A stretch of 64,000 bases of DNA, taken from Candidatus Gastranaerophilales bacterium. GTDB taxonomy: Bacteria; Cyanobacteriota; Vampirovibrionia; Gastranaerophilales; Gastranaerophilaceae. The notes under the pieces are model-generated. The model did not search any database. It saw only the letters and a list, made by a program, of their open reading frames with translations, and was not told where the DNA came from. The stretch covers positions 52,236-116,235 of the forward strand of contig CALUYE010000005.1 in NCBI GenBank assembly GCA_944324945.1, given 5' to 3'. The position numbers and the translations under genes are program-made. This document shows, one piece after another, positions 53,996 through 62,441 of the stretch. The first letter of the stretch is position 1, and the number at the start of each line of letters is the position of its first letter.

Positions 53996-55288
53996 TTGAA
54001 AAATATTTATAAAATAAGACTGTTTATTTCTTTTATAAGTTTACTCATTTCAACAATCGCTGTTTTTGGGTTGTTTTATTGGGTTAAGGTGCTTGATGTG
54101 CAATTTAGTGCGCTTTTGCAAAGAGTGGTTGTGGATTTTTCGATATTGGCGCTTATTTTATTTGTTTTATTAATTTTAATAACGTTTATATTCGGAAGAT
54201 TGTACTGTTCTTTAATTTGCCCTTTCGGCATAGCACAAGAGATTGTTAATTTAATTTTTTCAAAATTTCAAAAAAAGAAAAAGGGGGATTTTTATAAAAA
54301 CTTAAGTTTTAAATACTTTATCGCATTCTTTGCGCTGGGTTCCTTAATTGGCGGAAGTGCTTTAATTATAAGATATATTGATCCTTATACAATATTTTCA
54401 TCCATGGTTAGTTTATCGTTGTTTGGGATTATTTTTTCTTTGTTTGTTTTTGTTCTTGTATTTTTTAAAAACAGATTCTTCTGCTCGAATATTTGCCCCG
54501 TTGGAGCAATTTTAGGGCTTATTTCCAGGATTTCAATTTTTAAAATGATACCAAATAAAGATAAGTGTGTTTCTTGTTCGCTTTGTGCAAAAAACTGTCC
54601 TCAAGGCTGTATTGACTATAAAAATAAAACAATTGATAACGAAAGATGTATTAAATGTTTTAAATGCATAAATGTGTGTAAAAAAGACGCAATAAACTAC
54701 ACAATTCAACCAAAAGCAGAAATAAAATTCATGCCCGCAAGAAGAAACTTAATTAAAACCGTTTCGCTTTTTGCGCTTTTAGCACTTGGTTATAAAACAG
54801 GAGTTGAACTTAGCAAAAATATAGCTAAAAAAATCAAAAATATTATCCTGCCCCCGGGCGCACAAAACGAACAATATATGATAAATAAATGCCTAAATTG
54901 CAATTTGTGTATAAATAACTGCCCCAATAAAATCTTATCAAAAGCAAATGATGATTTTAAAGCTGTTCATATTGACTATTCTAAAGGCGAAAAATATTGT
55001 AAATACGACTGTATTGAATGTTCAAGAGTTTGCCCTTCGGGAGCAATTAAAAAACTTTCTCTTAAAGAAAAACAAAACACAAGAATTGCAATGGCCGTGA
55101 TTAATCAAAGCAATTGCACGCAATGTACAAGATGCCTTGATGTATGTCCTAAACAAGCGATTCAAAAAGATAATGAAGGAAAAATTGTTATTGATGCATC
55201 TAAATGCATCGGATGCGGAAAATGTGCAACATATTGTTACAATAATGCTATAGAAATTTTTTCAATAAATGAACAAAAGCTGTTATAA
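53996..55288 (+). CDS. NapH-like polyferredoxin with internal twin-arginine segment
   Basis: 430 residues from a TTG with GGAGG close upstream. Residues 1-165 hold four membrane helices and two NapH/CcoG cysteine motifs (GRLYCSLICPFGIAQE, FFCSNICPVGAIL). Two [4Fe-4S] motifs follow (CVSCSLCAKNCP, CIKCFKCINVC). At R249-R250 the sequence MPARRNLIKTVSLFALLALGY is a twin-arginine motif plus a fifth membrane helix. After it come four more clusters (CLNCNLCINNCP, the less regular CKYDCIECSRVCP, CTQCTRCLDVCP, CIGCGKCATYC). This looks like NapH fused to a NapG-like exported ferredoxin. It would carry electrons from quinol or cytosol to extracytoplasmic reductases. tatA starts 26 bases later. Confidence 0.85.
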   Translation: MKNIYKIRLFISFISLLISTIAVFGLFYWVKVLDVQFSALLQRVVVDFSILALILFVLLILITFIFGRLYCSLICPFGIAQEIVNLIFSKFQKKKKGDFYKNLSFKYFIAFFALGSLIGGSALIIRYIDPYTIFSSMVSLSLFGIIFSLFVFVLVFFKNRFFCSNICPVGAILGLISRISIFKMIPNKDKCVSCSLCAKNCPQGCIDYKNKTIDNERCIKCFKCINVCKKDAINYTIQPKAEIKFMPARRNLIKTVSLFALLALGYKTGVELSKNIAKKIKNIILPPGAQNEQYMINKCLNCNLCINNCPNKILSKANDDFKAVHIDYSKGEKYCKYDCIECSRVCPSGAIKKLSLKEKQNTRIAMAVINQSNCTQCTRCLDVCPKQAIQKDNEGKIVIDASKCIGCGKCATYCYNNAIEIFSINEQKLL

Positions 55289-55314
55289 TATTAATTAAAT
55301 AAGGAGAAAACAAC

Positions 55315-55566
55315 ATGTCATTAGGCGTAACGGAAATTACATTAATTTTAATTGTCGTAATTTTACTTTTTGGAGGAAAGAGAATCCCTGAGCTTGCACG
55401 TTCTCTTGGAAGAGCGAAAGCCGAGTTTGAAAAAGCAAAAAATGCAATAAAAAAAGAAACCGATGAAATTAAAGAATCTATTCAAGAAGAAATAGATGCA
55501 GCAGCTTCAAAATCTGAAACAAAAGAATACGAACCAAGCGACGAATCAAACAACCAGCCGGTATAG
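55315..55566 (+). CDS. tatA: Sec-independent translocase protein TatA
   Basis: 83 residues. A short N-terminal membrane helix ([18 protein letters not shown]) is followed by the hinge and amphipathic helix [20 protein letters not shown], then an acidic tail. The [14 protein letters not shown] block is the TatA/E hallmark. It forms the pore component for folded proteins. A good AAGGAG site precedes the ATG. tatC follows after 3 bases. Confidence 0.93.
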   Translation: MSLGVTEITLILIVVILLFGGKRIPELARSLGRAKAEFEKAKNAIKKETDEIKESIQEEIDAAASKSETKEYEPSDESNNQPV

Positions 55567-55569
55567 ATA

Positions 55570-56304
55570 ATGTCAGAAGAAAAAAAGCAACAAGAGCAGG
55601 AAGAAAGCTTTATATCGCATCTTGAAGCATTTAGAGAAGCACTTATCAAGTGTCTTATTTCTTTATGCGTTACTTTGCCCGTGGGTTTAATTGTTGCTCC
55701 CAAAGGATTAAATTTTTTAACCGCATATTTAATCGGGAAAAATAAGTTCCAATTTAACTATTTTTCACCGACCGAAGTTTTTGTACTTCAGGTTAAAATG
55801 GCTGTTCTTGTTGCTTTTGTTCTGGCATTTCCGTATATTGTCAAAAAATTATGGGAATTTATAGTCCCGGCGCTTTACGATAACGAAAAAAAATTCATAA
55901 AATCAACCGTTTTATTGTCTTTTTTCTTGTTTGTTTTGGGTAATATTTTTTGTTTTTTTGTAATATTGCCTTTAATTATTAACTTCGGCTTGAGTTTTAC
56001 AACAAACTACATCAACCCCGTTTTTTCAATTTCAACCATTGTTAACCTTGTTTTGTGGCTATGTGTTGCTTTTGGAATAATGTTTCAAATTCCCCTTGTT
56101 ATTTATTCATTGATTAAATGGGATATAGTAAGTTATGAATCAATAAAAGACAAAAGACCCTATGTTGTTGTTGTTTTATTAATCATAGCAGGAATTTTAA
56201 CCCCTCCCGATGTTTTAAGCCAGGTTATGCTTTTTACTCCCACTTATCTTCTTTTTGAATGCGGACTTCTTGCTGCAAAGAATATAAAGAAAGAAGAAGA
56301 ATAA
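55570..56304 (+). CDS. tatC: Sec-independent translocase protein TatC
   Basis: 244 residues with six membrane helices. The N-terminal SFISHLEAFREALIK matches the signal-binding cytoplasmic end (HL.ELR.Rl), and YFSPTEVFVLQVKMAVLVAFVLAFPYIVKKLWEFIVPAL is the conserved second-helix region, here with SPTE and P.L.P. IIAGILTPPDVLSQVMLFTPTYLLFE forms the usual C-terminal part. TatC recognises the twin-arginine motif. It is preceded by tatA with no tatB, the minimal TatAC layout. The following gene begins 7 bases later. Confidence 0.94.
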   Translation: MSEEKKQQEQEESFISHLEAFREALIKCLISLCVTLPVGLIVAPKGLNFLTAYLIGKNKFQFNYFSPTEVFVLQVKMAVLVAFVLAFPYIVKKLWEFIVPALYDNEKKFIKSTVLLSFFLFVLGNIFCFFVILPLIINFGLSFTTNYINPVFSISTIVNLVLWLCVAFGIMFQIPLVIYSLIKWDIVSYESIKDKRPYVVVVLLIIAGILTPPDVLSQVMLFTPTYLLFECGLLAAKNIKKEEE

Positions 56305-56311
56305 AATCGTT

Positions 56312-57415
56312 ATGCCATTCACTAATTCAACAGCAACAATACTAAAACCCCTTGAAACATCATCTTCAATAGGTATGTTTGCGCGCGACACGGGAGGTTG
56401 TTTAATTGCAAGACTTTCTCTTGCGCGCACAAAAGAAGAGGCAAAAGAAATAACATTCGCAGAAACAACAGAATCGGCAATTTTCTACTTTTCCGCTCCC
56501 GCGCTTGCAAAAACAACGTCAAAACTTTTCTCAAAAATATACGGTTTAAAAAAAGACGAGTTTACAACACCTTTAAAAAATTTAAAAAACATTGATTCGA
56601 ATACCTTAAAAAAAATTAAACTCGCAAAATTTAACCAAATTGCGGCAACTTTTGGGATAGTTCTTCCTTTTGTATATGGAATAGCACCCACAAGAAACCT
56701 TTTAACCCTCGCTGATTCAGGCAAGAATAAATTTACGACTCTTGTCGGATTGGAAAATAAAAAAGATGAAAAACAAAAGGAAAAAGCAAAAAACAAAGCA
56801 AAAAATTTAATAAAAAAATTAAGCTTAATAAGCATATCAACCCTTGCGCTTGCGGGAATTATTTCACTTGGAGCAAAAAATAAAAAAATATATGATAAAA
56901 TTGAGCCCTTTATTGATAAATTCGATAAATTATTTGAATTTTCATCCGATAATGACTTAAAACTTTCTCATTACGCTGCACTAATATATCCTTTCAGCAT
57001 AGCAGGCTATCTTAGCGCAAGCAGAGATAAATACGAAAGAAACGAAAACATAAGAAGATTTTCAATCACTGTTCCTTTATTATTTTTAGGAGAAAAGATA
57101 ATTCAAAATCCTATATATAAATTTTTTGATAAACGTTTTAAAACCAATGTATTTAATAACGGCAATATTAAAAGCTATAAAGAAATTTTAAAAATGCCTG
57201 ATTATAAACAAAAAAATTATCTTAAATCAAAAAATTTTTCATACGGTCTGACATTTTTAACAAACACGATTTTAATTGCAGCAGCGGTTGCTCTTTTAAA
57301 CAGGTTTGAAACAAAAAGAAAATATCTGAAAGATAATAAAAAACAAATTTCATTTAATAGGCCTGTGGGTGTTGAAGAATATAAAAAACTTTTAAAAACA
57401 AAAAGTTTCAATTAA
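56312..57415 (+). CDS. Unrecognised membrane protein in tat operon
   Basis: 367 residues; family not recognised. The polar leader MPFTNSTATILKPLETSSS has no signal peptide. Hydrophobic segments lie near residues 110-125, 173-188, 220-234, 253-265 and 315-332. Between them are Lys-rich stretches (ENKKDEKQKEKAKNKAKN). Same style as the unknown proteins at 9186-9995 and 15961-16644. It is 7 bases after tatC and 10 before larB, so it is probably co-transcribed with both. Function unknown. Confidence 0.55.
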   Translation: MPFTNSTATILKPLETSSSIGMFARDTGGCLIARLSLARTKEEAKEITFAETTESAIFYFSAPALAKTTSKLFSKIYGLKKDEFTTPLKNLKNIDSNTLKKIKLAKFNQIAATFGIVLPFVYGIAPTRNLLTLADSGKNKFTTLVGLENKKDEKQKEKAKNKAKNLIKKLSLISISTLALAGIISLGAKNKKIYDKIEPFIDKFDKLFEFSSDNDLKLSHYAALIYPFSIAGYLSASRDKYERNENIRRFSITVPLLFLGEKIIQNPIYKFFDKRFKTNVFNNGNIKSYKEILKMPDYKQKNYLKSKNFSYGLTFLTNTILIAAAVALLNRFETKRKYLKDNKKQISFNRPVGVEEYKKLLKTKSFN

Positions 57416-57425
57416 TATATTAAAT

Positions 57426-58109
57426 ATGAATGATAAATATATTGAGCTTGATTTTGCAAAATTGGATACTCAAAGACAAAAAAGGCGCGGATACTCGGAA
57501 GCCGTATTTTGCGAATGTAAAGAAAACGATGATTTATTAAAAATTTTTCAAGCTTTTATAAGTCAAGGGCAAAATATCTTAGGCACAAGAGCAACAAAAG
57601 AACAGTTTGAATTTCTTAAAAATAAACTGAATAAAGAAATTTCATATAACAAAAAAGCAAAAACAATAACCTTTATTCAAAAAGAAATAAAAAAACTGGG
57701 CGAAATTGCAATTTGTACCGCAGGAACAGGCGATATCCCGATAGCCGAAGAAGCATCCGAAACAGCACAATTTTACGGAAGCAACGTTAAAAAATATTAT
57801 GATATCGGAATAGCAGGGATTCACAGGTTGCTTGATAAAATAGAAGATATAAAAAAAGCAAATGTAATTATCGCTCTTGCAGGTATGGAAGGGGCGCTTG
57901 GCGGAGTCATAGCGGGATTGGTTGATATTCCCGTTATTGCGGTTCCCGTATCTGTTGGTTATGGTGCATCTTTTAAAGGTTTAAGCGCACTTCTTTCAAT
58001 GCTTAATACGTGCGCTGAAGGAATAAGCGTCGTAAATATCGATAACGGTTTTGGTGCGGGCTATTGCGCCAATCAAATAAACAGACTTATTTGTACGGGG
58101 AGAAAATAA
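57426..58109 (+). CDS. larB: Nickel pincer cofactor biosynthesis protein LarB
   Basis: 227 residues with a PurE-like domain: AICTAGTGDIPIAEEASETA, YDIGIAGIHRLLDKI, VIIALAGMEGALGGVIAGLVDIPVIAVPVS, GYGASFKGLSALLSMLNTCAEG, VVNIDNGFGAG. LarB carboxylates and hydrolyses nicotinic acid adenine dinucleotide in making the nickel pincer nucleotide of lactate racemase. Its stop shares one base with the larC start. larA and larE are not in the window. Confidence 0.93.
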   Translation: MNDKYIELDFAKLDTQRQKRRGYSEAVFCECKENDDLLKIFQAFISQGQNILGTRATKEQFEFLKNKLNKEISYNKKAKTITFIQKEIKKLGEIAICTAGTGDIPIAEEASETAQFYGSNVKKYYDIGIAGIHRLLDKIEDIKKANVIIALAGMEGALGGVIAGLVDIPVIAVPVSVGYGASFKGLSALLSMLNTCAEGISVVNIDNGFGAGYCANQINRLICTGRK

Positions 58110-58846
58110 TGAAACTATATTTTGAATGTACATCGGGGATTTCAGGAGACATGTCTGCTGCTGCCCTTCTGGATTTGGGAGCAGACAGGAAAAAACTTGA
58201 AACCGCTCTTAAATCAATAAATCTTGATGATGAATTTGAATATAAAATAAAAGAAGTTCAAATTAATTCCATAAAAGCAACCGATTTTGACGTTATTTTA
58301 AAACATCATCATAACAGCGATCATCATCACCATCACCACGAACACAGAAACCTTGATGATATTAATAAAATAATTGAAAAAGCGCAGGCAAGCGAAAATG
58401 CTAAAGATTTAGCCAAAAAAATTTTTAAAATTGTTGCTAAAGCGGAAGCAAAAGTCCACAATAAAGATATAAAAGAAATTCATTTCCACGAAGTTGGTGC
58501 GATTGATTCTATTGTCGATATTTTAAGTTTCAGCGTCCTTTTTGACGATTTAAACCCCGATGAAGTCTTTTTTTCCACTCTTCAAGACGGATGGGGCTTT
58601 ATTGAATGTCAACATGGAACATTATCGGTTCCTGTTCCTGCGGTTTGTGAAATTTTAAAAGAATATAAAATACCGATAAAAATAACCTCAGAAGAAGGAG
58701 AAAAAATAACCCCGACAGGCGCTGCGATTGTTGCTGCTTTATATAAAGGTAAATTTAACGATGAATTTATAATTGAAAAAACAGGTTACGGTGCAGGCAA
58801 GCGAAAATATAAAAACCCTCTTTTAAGAGTTATGCAGATAATTTAA
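58109..58846 (+). CDS. larC: LarC-like nickel insertion protein, N-terminal part only
   Basis: 245 residues from the ATG at 58109 (overlapping the larB stop). MKLYFECTSGISGDMSAAALLDLGA is the LarC start. A His-rich nickel-binding loop (HHHNSDHHHHHHEH) follows near residues 70-85, then IKEIHFHEVGAIDSIVDILS, LSVPVPAVCEILKEYKIP and ITPTGAAIVAAL. LarC normally has about 390-430 residues. Here the reading stops after the N-terminal (LarC1-like) part and a terminator overlaps the stop codon, so no larC2 follows. It may be a short functional form or a truncation; it inserts nickel into the pincer nucleotide using CTP in known systems. Confidence 0.85.
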   Translation: MKLYFECTSGISGDMSAAALLDLGADRKKLETALKSINLDDEFEYKIKEVQINSIKATDFDVILKHHHNSDHHHHHHEHRNLDDINKIIEKAQASENAKDLAKKIFKIVAKAEAKVHNKDIKEIHFHEVGAIDSIVDILSFSVLFDDLNPDEVFFSTLQDGWGFIECQHGTLSVPVPAVCEILKEYKIPIKITSEEGEKITPTGAAIVAALYKGKFNDEFIIEKTGYGAGKRKYKNPLLRVMQII

Positions 58847-58869
58847 AGGCTCCAGAAGGAGCCTTTAAA
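58842..58869. terminator. Intrinsic terminator after larC
   Basis: A perfect 12-bp stem, TTTAAAGGCTCC (58842-58853) and GGAGCCTTTAAA (58858-58869), with an AGAA loop. It overlaps the larC stop and abuts the convergent small exported protein gene. Confidence 0.88.
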
Positions 58870-59205
58870 TTAGTTTAATTTTGTACATCTTCCAAGTTTA
58901 TATAAAACTTTAGCCGATTCCATCTGCGTTCTTGAAACGTCTCTATCGCACAAAACAAAAATGCCCGTGTCTAAATCTTTAACTTTACAGAATCTTTGTT
59001 TTTCGACTTTGCAATTGTAAACATCGCCATACCCGTCAGCATCAAAGAATTCGCGCTTGATTTGTGCGTATTCTTTATCTTTAATTACATCTTTTTTGAC
59101 TTTTGTTTTTGTAGCCAAAGATGATGTTGTCTCAGCATTAGTCAACGCACTGAAACTGAACGATGCAACCGTTAAAACAAAAAGAGCAAGAATAATTTTT
59201 TTCAT
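58870..59205 (-). CDS. Small exported protein with four cysteines
   Basis: 111 residues. MKKIILALFVLTVASFSFSALTNAE is a signal peptide with a TNA cleavage site. The mature protein has four cysteines (YNCKV, RFCKV, VLCDRD, GRCTK), which could form two disulfides. A Lys-rich segment (KTKVKKDVIKDKEYAQIKRE) precedes them. AAGGAGA precedes the ATG. It follows the next exported protein by 17 bases in the same direction. No family recognised. Confidence 0.65.
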   Translation of the reverse strand: MKKIILALFVLTVASFSFSALTNAETTSSLATKTKVKKDVIKDKEYAQIKREFFDADGYGDVYNCKVEKQRFCKVKDLDTGIFVLCDRDVSRTQMESAKVLYKLGRCTKLN

Positions 59206-59222
59206 TTTTATCTCCTTTTTCG

Positions 59223-59606
59223 TTAATTATTAAAATGTATTGTTTGAGGTTTTGTTTTGCAATATTGGTTTATTGGATCAGAAGAGGAAGCACTTAACTT
59301 GCCTTGTTTTAACTCTGCAATTTTGGAATCTGTATATTTTTTCAAAACAGACATTGGAACATAGCAATCTTGATATAAAGATTTTTGTCCGTTGAATTCA
59401 AAAAAAGTTTGATAATGACATTCGTTTTTATTTGTTATTCCAATAATTGTTGGCCCGTATTCAACTTCTCCGGGGGTACATGCCCCAAGTCTTTGATTTA
59501 ATTCTATACCTTTTTGAAGCGCCGCATCCCAATCTTGCCCGCTTGCAGCATAAGCTGCCATTGTAAACGCGCAAATTCCAACCAAGGCCGTTAGTAATTT
59601 TTTCAT
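59223..59606 (-). CDS. Small exported protein with four cysteines
   Basis: 127 residues from the ATG at 59606, which has AGGAG 8 bases upstream; the ATG at 59615 sits on that site. MKKLLTALVGICAFTMAAYAAS is a signal peptide. The mature part has four cysteines (GACTP, NECHYQ, QDCYVP, QYCKT). It is not clearly related in sequence to its neighbour, but shares size and cysteine count. Function unknown; disulfide bonding by the VKOR-DsbA protein is an inference. Confidence 0.62.
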   Translation of the reverse strand: MKKLLTALVGICAFTMAAYAASGQDWDAALQKGIELNQRLGACTPGEVEYGPTIIGITNKNECHYQTFFEFNGQKSLYQDCYVPMSVLKKYTDSKIAELKQGKLSASSSDPINQYCKTKPQTIHFNN

Positions 59607-59624
59607 TTTTTTCATCTCCTAAAT

Positions 59625-60887
59625 TTATATTTTATCAAAACCTGTATACTTTCTAAGCACTTCAGGAATTATTATGTGTCCGTCAGGCGTTTGGAAGTTT
59701 TCGCAAATTGCAGCCAATGTTCTTCCGACAGCAAGCCCTGAGCCGTTTAGAGTATGGACAAATTCAACACTTCCGTCTTTTCTTCTGAATCTGATATTGG
59801 CGCGTCTTGCCTGATAATCGCCAAAATTAGAACATGATGAAATTTCTTTGTATGAATTATATGATGGCATCCACACTTCTAAATCATAACATTTTTTTGC
59901 GCTAAATCCAATATCCCCCGTTGATAAACATACTCTTCTGTAGGGAAGTTTTAAAAGTTCCAATACATTTTCAGCATCACGGGTTAATTTTTCATGTTCT
60001 TCCACAGAATCCTCAGGACGAGTTAATTTGACAAGTTCAACTTTGTTAAATTGATGCTGTCTTATTAAACCTCTCGTATCTTTTCCTGCAGACCCTGCTT
60101 CCCTTCTAAAACAAGGAGTGTAGGCTGTCATGTATTTAGGTAAGTCATCTTCCGATAAAATTTCATCCTGATAGATATTTGTAACGGGAACTTCAGCTGT
60201 CGGGATTAAATATAAATCTTCATCCACACATTTAAACATATCTTCTTTAAATTTAGGTAACTGCCCCGTTCCCGTCATTGTTTTTGAATTTGCCATAACG
60301 GGAGGCAATATTTCTTCATAGCCTCTTGTTTGGGTATGAGTATCCAAAAAGAAATTAATTATTGCGCGCTCTAATTTAGCACCAAAATTACGATACAGAG
60401 TAAATCTTGTATGCGCTAATTTTACCCCGCGTTCAAAATCAAGCATTCCAAGCTCGGGACATAAATCCCAGTGTGCTTTATATTCAAAATCAAATTTTGT
60501 AGGCTCGCCCCATCTCTTAACTTCAACATTAGCACTGTCATCAGCCCCTATTGGAATTTCAGGATCGGGAGTATTGGGGATACACAACAGTGTTTGCCTT
60601 TGTTTTGAATCAAGTTCGTTTAATTCTTCTTCCAATTTTTTGGCTTCTTCGCCCAGCTGTCTTATTTCCGCTTGAATTTGCGTTGTATCAATACCGTCTT
60701 TTTTCATTAAACCGATTTTATTTGATTCCGATTTTCTTTTTGCTCTTAAATTATCAAGCTCAAATTGAAGTTTTCTTCTTTGTTCATCTATTTTTAAAAC
60801 TTCATCTATGGATAAATCGGGATTTCTTCTTTTTAAAAGTTCGTTTATCTTATCGGGATTTTCTCTTATTAACTTGATATCTAACAT
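59625..60887 (-). CDS. serS: Seryl-tRNA synthetase
   Basis: 420 residues. The N-terminal tRNA-binding coiled coil runs to about residue 105 ([21 protein letters not shown]...[11 protein letters not shown]). The class II core has [27 protein letters not shown] (serine site), [30 protein letters not shown] (motif 2) and [20 protein letters not shown] (motif 3). AAGGAG precedes the ATG. The pseudouridine synthase gene ends 1 base upstream, so the two form an operon. Confidence 0.95.
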   Translation of the reverse strand: MLDIKLIRENPDKINELLKRRNPDLSIDEVLKIDEQRRKLQFELDNLRAKRKSESNKIGLMKKDGIDTTQIQAEIRQLGEEAKKLEEELNELDSKQRQTLLCIPNTPDPEIPIGADDSANVEVKRWGEPTKFDFEYKAHWDLCPELGMLDFERGVKLAHTRFTLYRNFGAKLERAIINFFLDTHTQTRGYEEILPPVMANSKTMTGTGQLPKFKEDMFKCVDEDLYLIPTAEVPVTNIYQDEILSEDDLPKYMTAYTPCFRREAGSAGKDTRGLIRQHQFNKVELVKLTRPEDSVEEHEKLTRDAENVLELLKLPYRRVCLSTGDIGFSAKKCYDLEVWMPSYNSYKEISSCSNFGDYQARRANIRFRRKDGSVEFVHTLNGSGLAVGRTLAAICENFQTPDGHIIIPEVLRKYTGFDKI

Positions 60888-60888
60888 T

Positions 60889-61614
60889 TTATGCTCCTTG
60901 TCTTAATTTTTCCAAATATGCTTTCAATTCCTTTATTTGACGGGGTTTTATCGGTTTTATCTGTCCTTTTTTCAATCCCGTAAGTTCAATGTTTGCATGT
61001 CTTATTCTTTTTAAATTTATCACATTATAGCCCAAAAATTCAAACATTTTTCTTATTTGCCTGTTTAAACCCTGATAAAGAGTTATTTCAAACAAAGTTT
61101 CGTTATTTTTTTCTTCAAGAATAATATAATCGCAATAAGCAATTTTATCTTTTTCAATTTCAATTCCTTCGTTTAGCTTTTTAAGCTCATCTTTTGTTAA
61201 TTTGCCATCCACGCGCACAATATAAACTTTTGCAACTTTTATTGAAGGGTGAGTAAGCTCATAAGCTAAATTACCGTCATTTGTCATAATTATCAAACCC
61301 GATGAATCCTTATCAAGCCTTCCTGTGGGGTTTAGATGGTGATATTCTTTAGGAATTATATCGTAAATTGTTTTTCTGTTTTTTTCATCCGATTTTGTTG
61401 TTATATAACCTGCAGGCTTATAAAATTTATAATATTCAAGTTTATTCGAATGTATTAATTTATCATCAATTGTTACTTTGTCTTTTTTTCTTATCTCAAA
61501 ACCAAGCATTGTAACAACTTCGCCATTCACCTTAACACGCGAAGATAAAATATATTCATCAGCCTTTCTTCTCGAACAAAAACCACTCTGGGCAATATAT
61601 TTATTAATTCTCAT
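60889..61614 (-). CDS. Pseudouridine synthase, RsuA/RluB family
   Basis: 241 residues. An S4 RNA-binding domain starts the protein ([22 protein letters not shown]...VKVNGEVV). The catalytic part has [17 protein letters not shown] with the nucleophilic Asp, and [31 protein letters not shown]. It isomerises a uridine in ribosomal RNA; RluB (23S) and RsuA (16S) are not separable by eye, and RluB-like is somewhat likelier. Its promoter is TGTTATAAT with only 6 bases to the ATG and no ribosome site. Confidence 0.9.
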   Translation of the reverse strand: MRINKYIAQSGFCSRRKADEYILSSRVKVNGEVVTMLGFEIRKKDKVTIDDKLIHSNKLEYYKFYKPAGYITTKSDEKNRKTIYDIIPKEYHHLNPTGRLDKDSSGLIIMTNDGNLAYELTHPSIKVAKVYIVRVDGKLTKDELKKLNEGIEIEKDKIAYCDYIILEEKNNETLFEITLYQGLNRQIRKMFEFLGYNVINLKRIRHANIELTGLKKGQIKPIKPRQIKELKAYLEKLRQGA

Positions 61615-61620
61615 AGAAAA

Positions 61621-61629
61621 ATTATAACA
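61621..61629 (-). promoter_or_regulatory. Extended -10 promoter, leaderless start of pseudouridine synthase
   Basis: On the minus strand TGTTATAAT (61629-61621) ends 6 bases before the ATG at 61614. No Shine-Dalgarno sequence fits between. Confidence 0.55.
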
Positions 61630-61715
61630 TAACGATAAAGTTTATAGCGAAAAAAGGCAATTTTTCTTCTCAAATTGTTTTTATTTTTATATAGAGGAAT
61701 ATTGGGATTATTTTT

Positions 61716-62441
61716 ATGAAAAAACAGATGACAAAATTATTGGTTAAATTATTTGATTGTGTTTATAATATTCAAAAAAGAAAACACGAAAAAAGAATGT
61801 CAAAATTAAACAAAAAGATTTTATCCGCTCAATTTTGCGATGAAAAATTTCATACTTCATCAGGGGCAACTTTAACGATTAAAAACCATTCAAATAACAA
61901 TGCAAAAGCAAACCAAGAAAAAATTAAAAAGCTTTTTGAAACATTTATAAACGACAAAGAAAAACTTTTTGATTACATTAAAAAAGGAAATACAAAAGTT
62001 TATAAAATTAAAAATGCAAATAAAATACTTTCTTTAATTAAAGAACAGGAAGGATTTATTTTACCAAAAAAAGGATTAAAAGCGCTTTATTTAAATTTAA
62101 TTTTAAATAAAAAATTCTCTCTAAGGACTCCCGAGATGTTTGTTTTAAGAACGTTTGACGTTAATGTTTACGCATTTATGTATCAATTCTATAACTGGTA
62201 CAGTTTTAAAATGAATTTACCGGGCTTTGAAGAAGATTCGCAGGAATATTTTAAACATGTATTTGAAATTTGCGAAACGGATAAAAGAACCAAACTTTCA
62301 TTTGAAGAAATAATGAAATTAAAAAGTGCAATAAGAAGAGATATTGAAGCAATTGACTTTGTAATTTCTTTTGTAAAAGAAAAATCAATTGCAGCAAAAA
62401 AACTTGCAAAAATTAAAGCGGGCGAAAGCGTTAAAGCTTAA
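61716..62441 (+). CDS. Unrecognised cytoplasmic protein
   Basis: 241 residues, basic, with no signal peptide or membrane segment. The start MKKQMTKLLVKLFDCVYNIQKRKHEKRMSKLNKK is amphipathic and Lys-rich. The later part is helical (FETFINDKEKLFDYIKKGNTKVYKIKNANKILSLI; RDIEAIDFVISFVKEKSIAAKKLAKIKAG). Codon and base composition match the neighbours. It overlaps the convergent solute-binding protein stop by 4 bases. No family recognised. Confidence 0.6.
   Translation: MKKQMTKLLVKLFDCVYNIQKRKHEKRMSKLNKKILSAQFCDEKFHTSSGATLTIKNHSNNNAKANQEKIKKLFETFINDKEKLFDYIKKGNTKVYKIKNANKILSLIKEQEGFILPKKGLKALYLNLILNKKFSLRTPEMFVLRTFDVNVYAFMYQFYNWYSFKMNLPGFEEDSQEYFKHVFEICETDKRTKLSFEEIMKLKSAIRRDIEAIDFVISFVKEKSIAAKKLAKIKAGESVKA

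Noticed and set aside
58300..58350. Run of histidine codons in larC as a cloning tag or repeat array
   Set aside because: The His-rich loop is a known nickel-binding feature of LarC proteins and the codons are mixed CAT/CAC.
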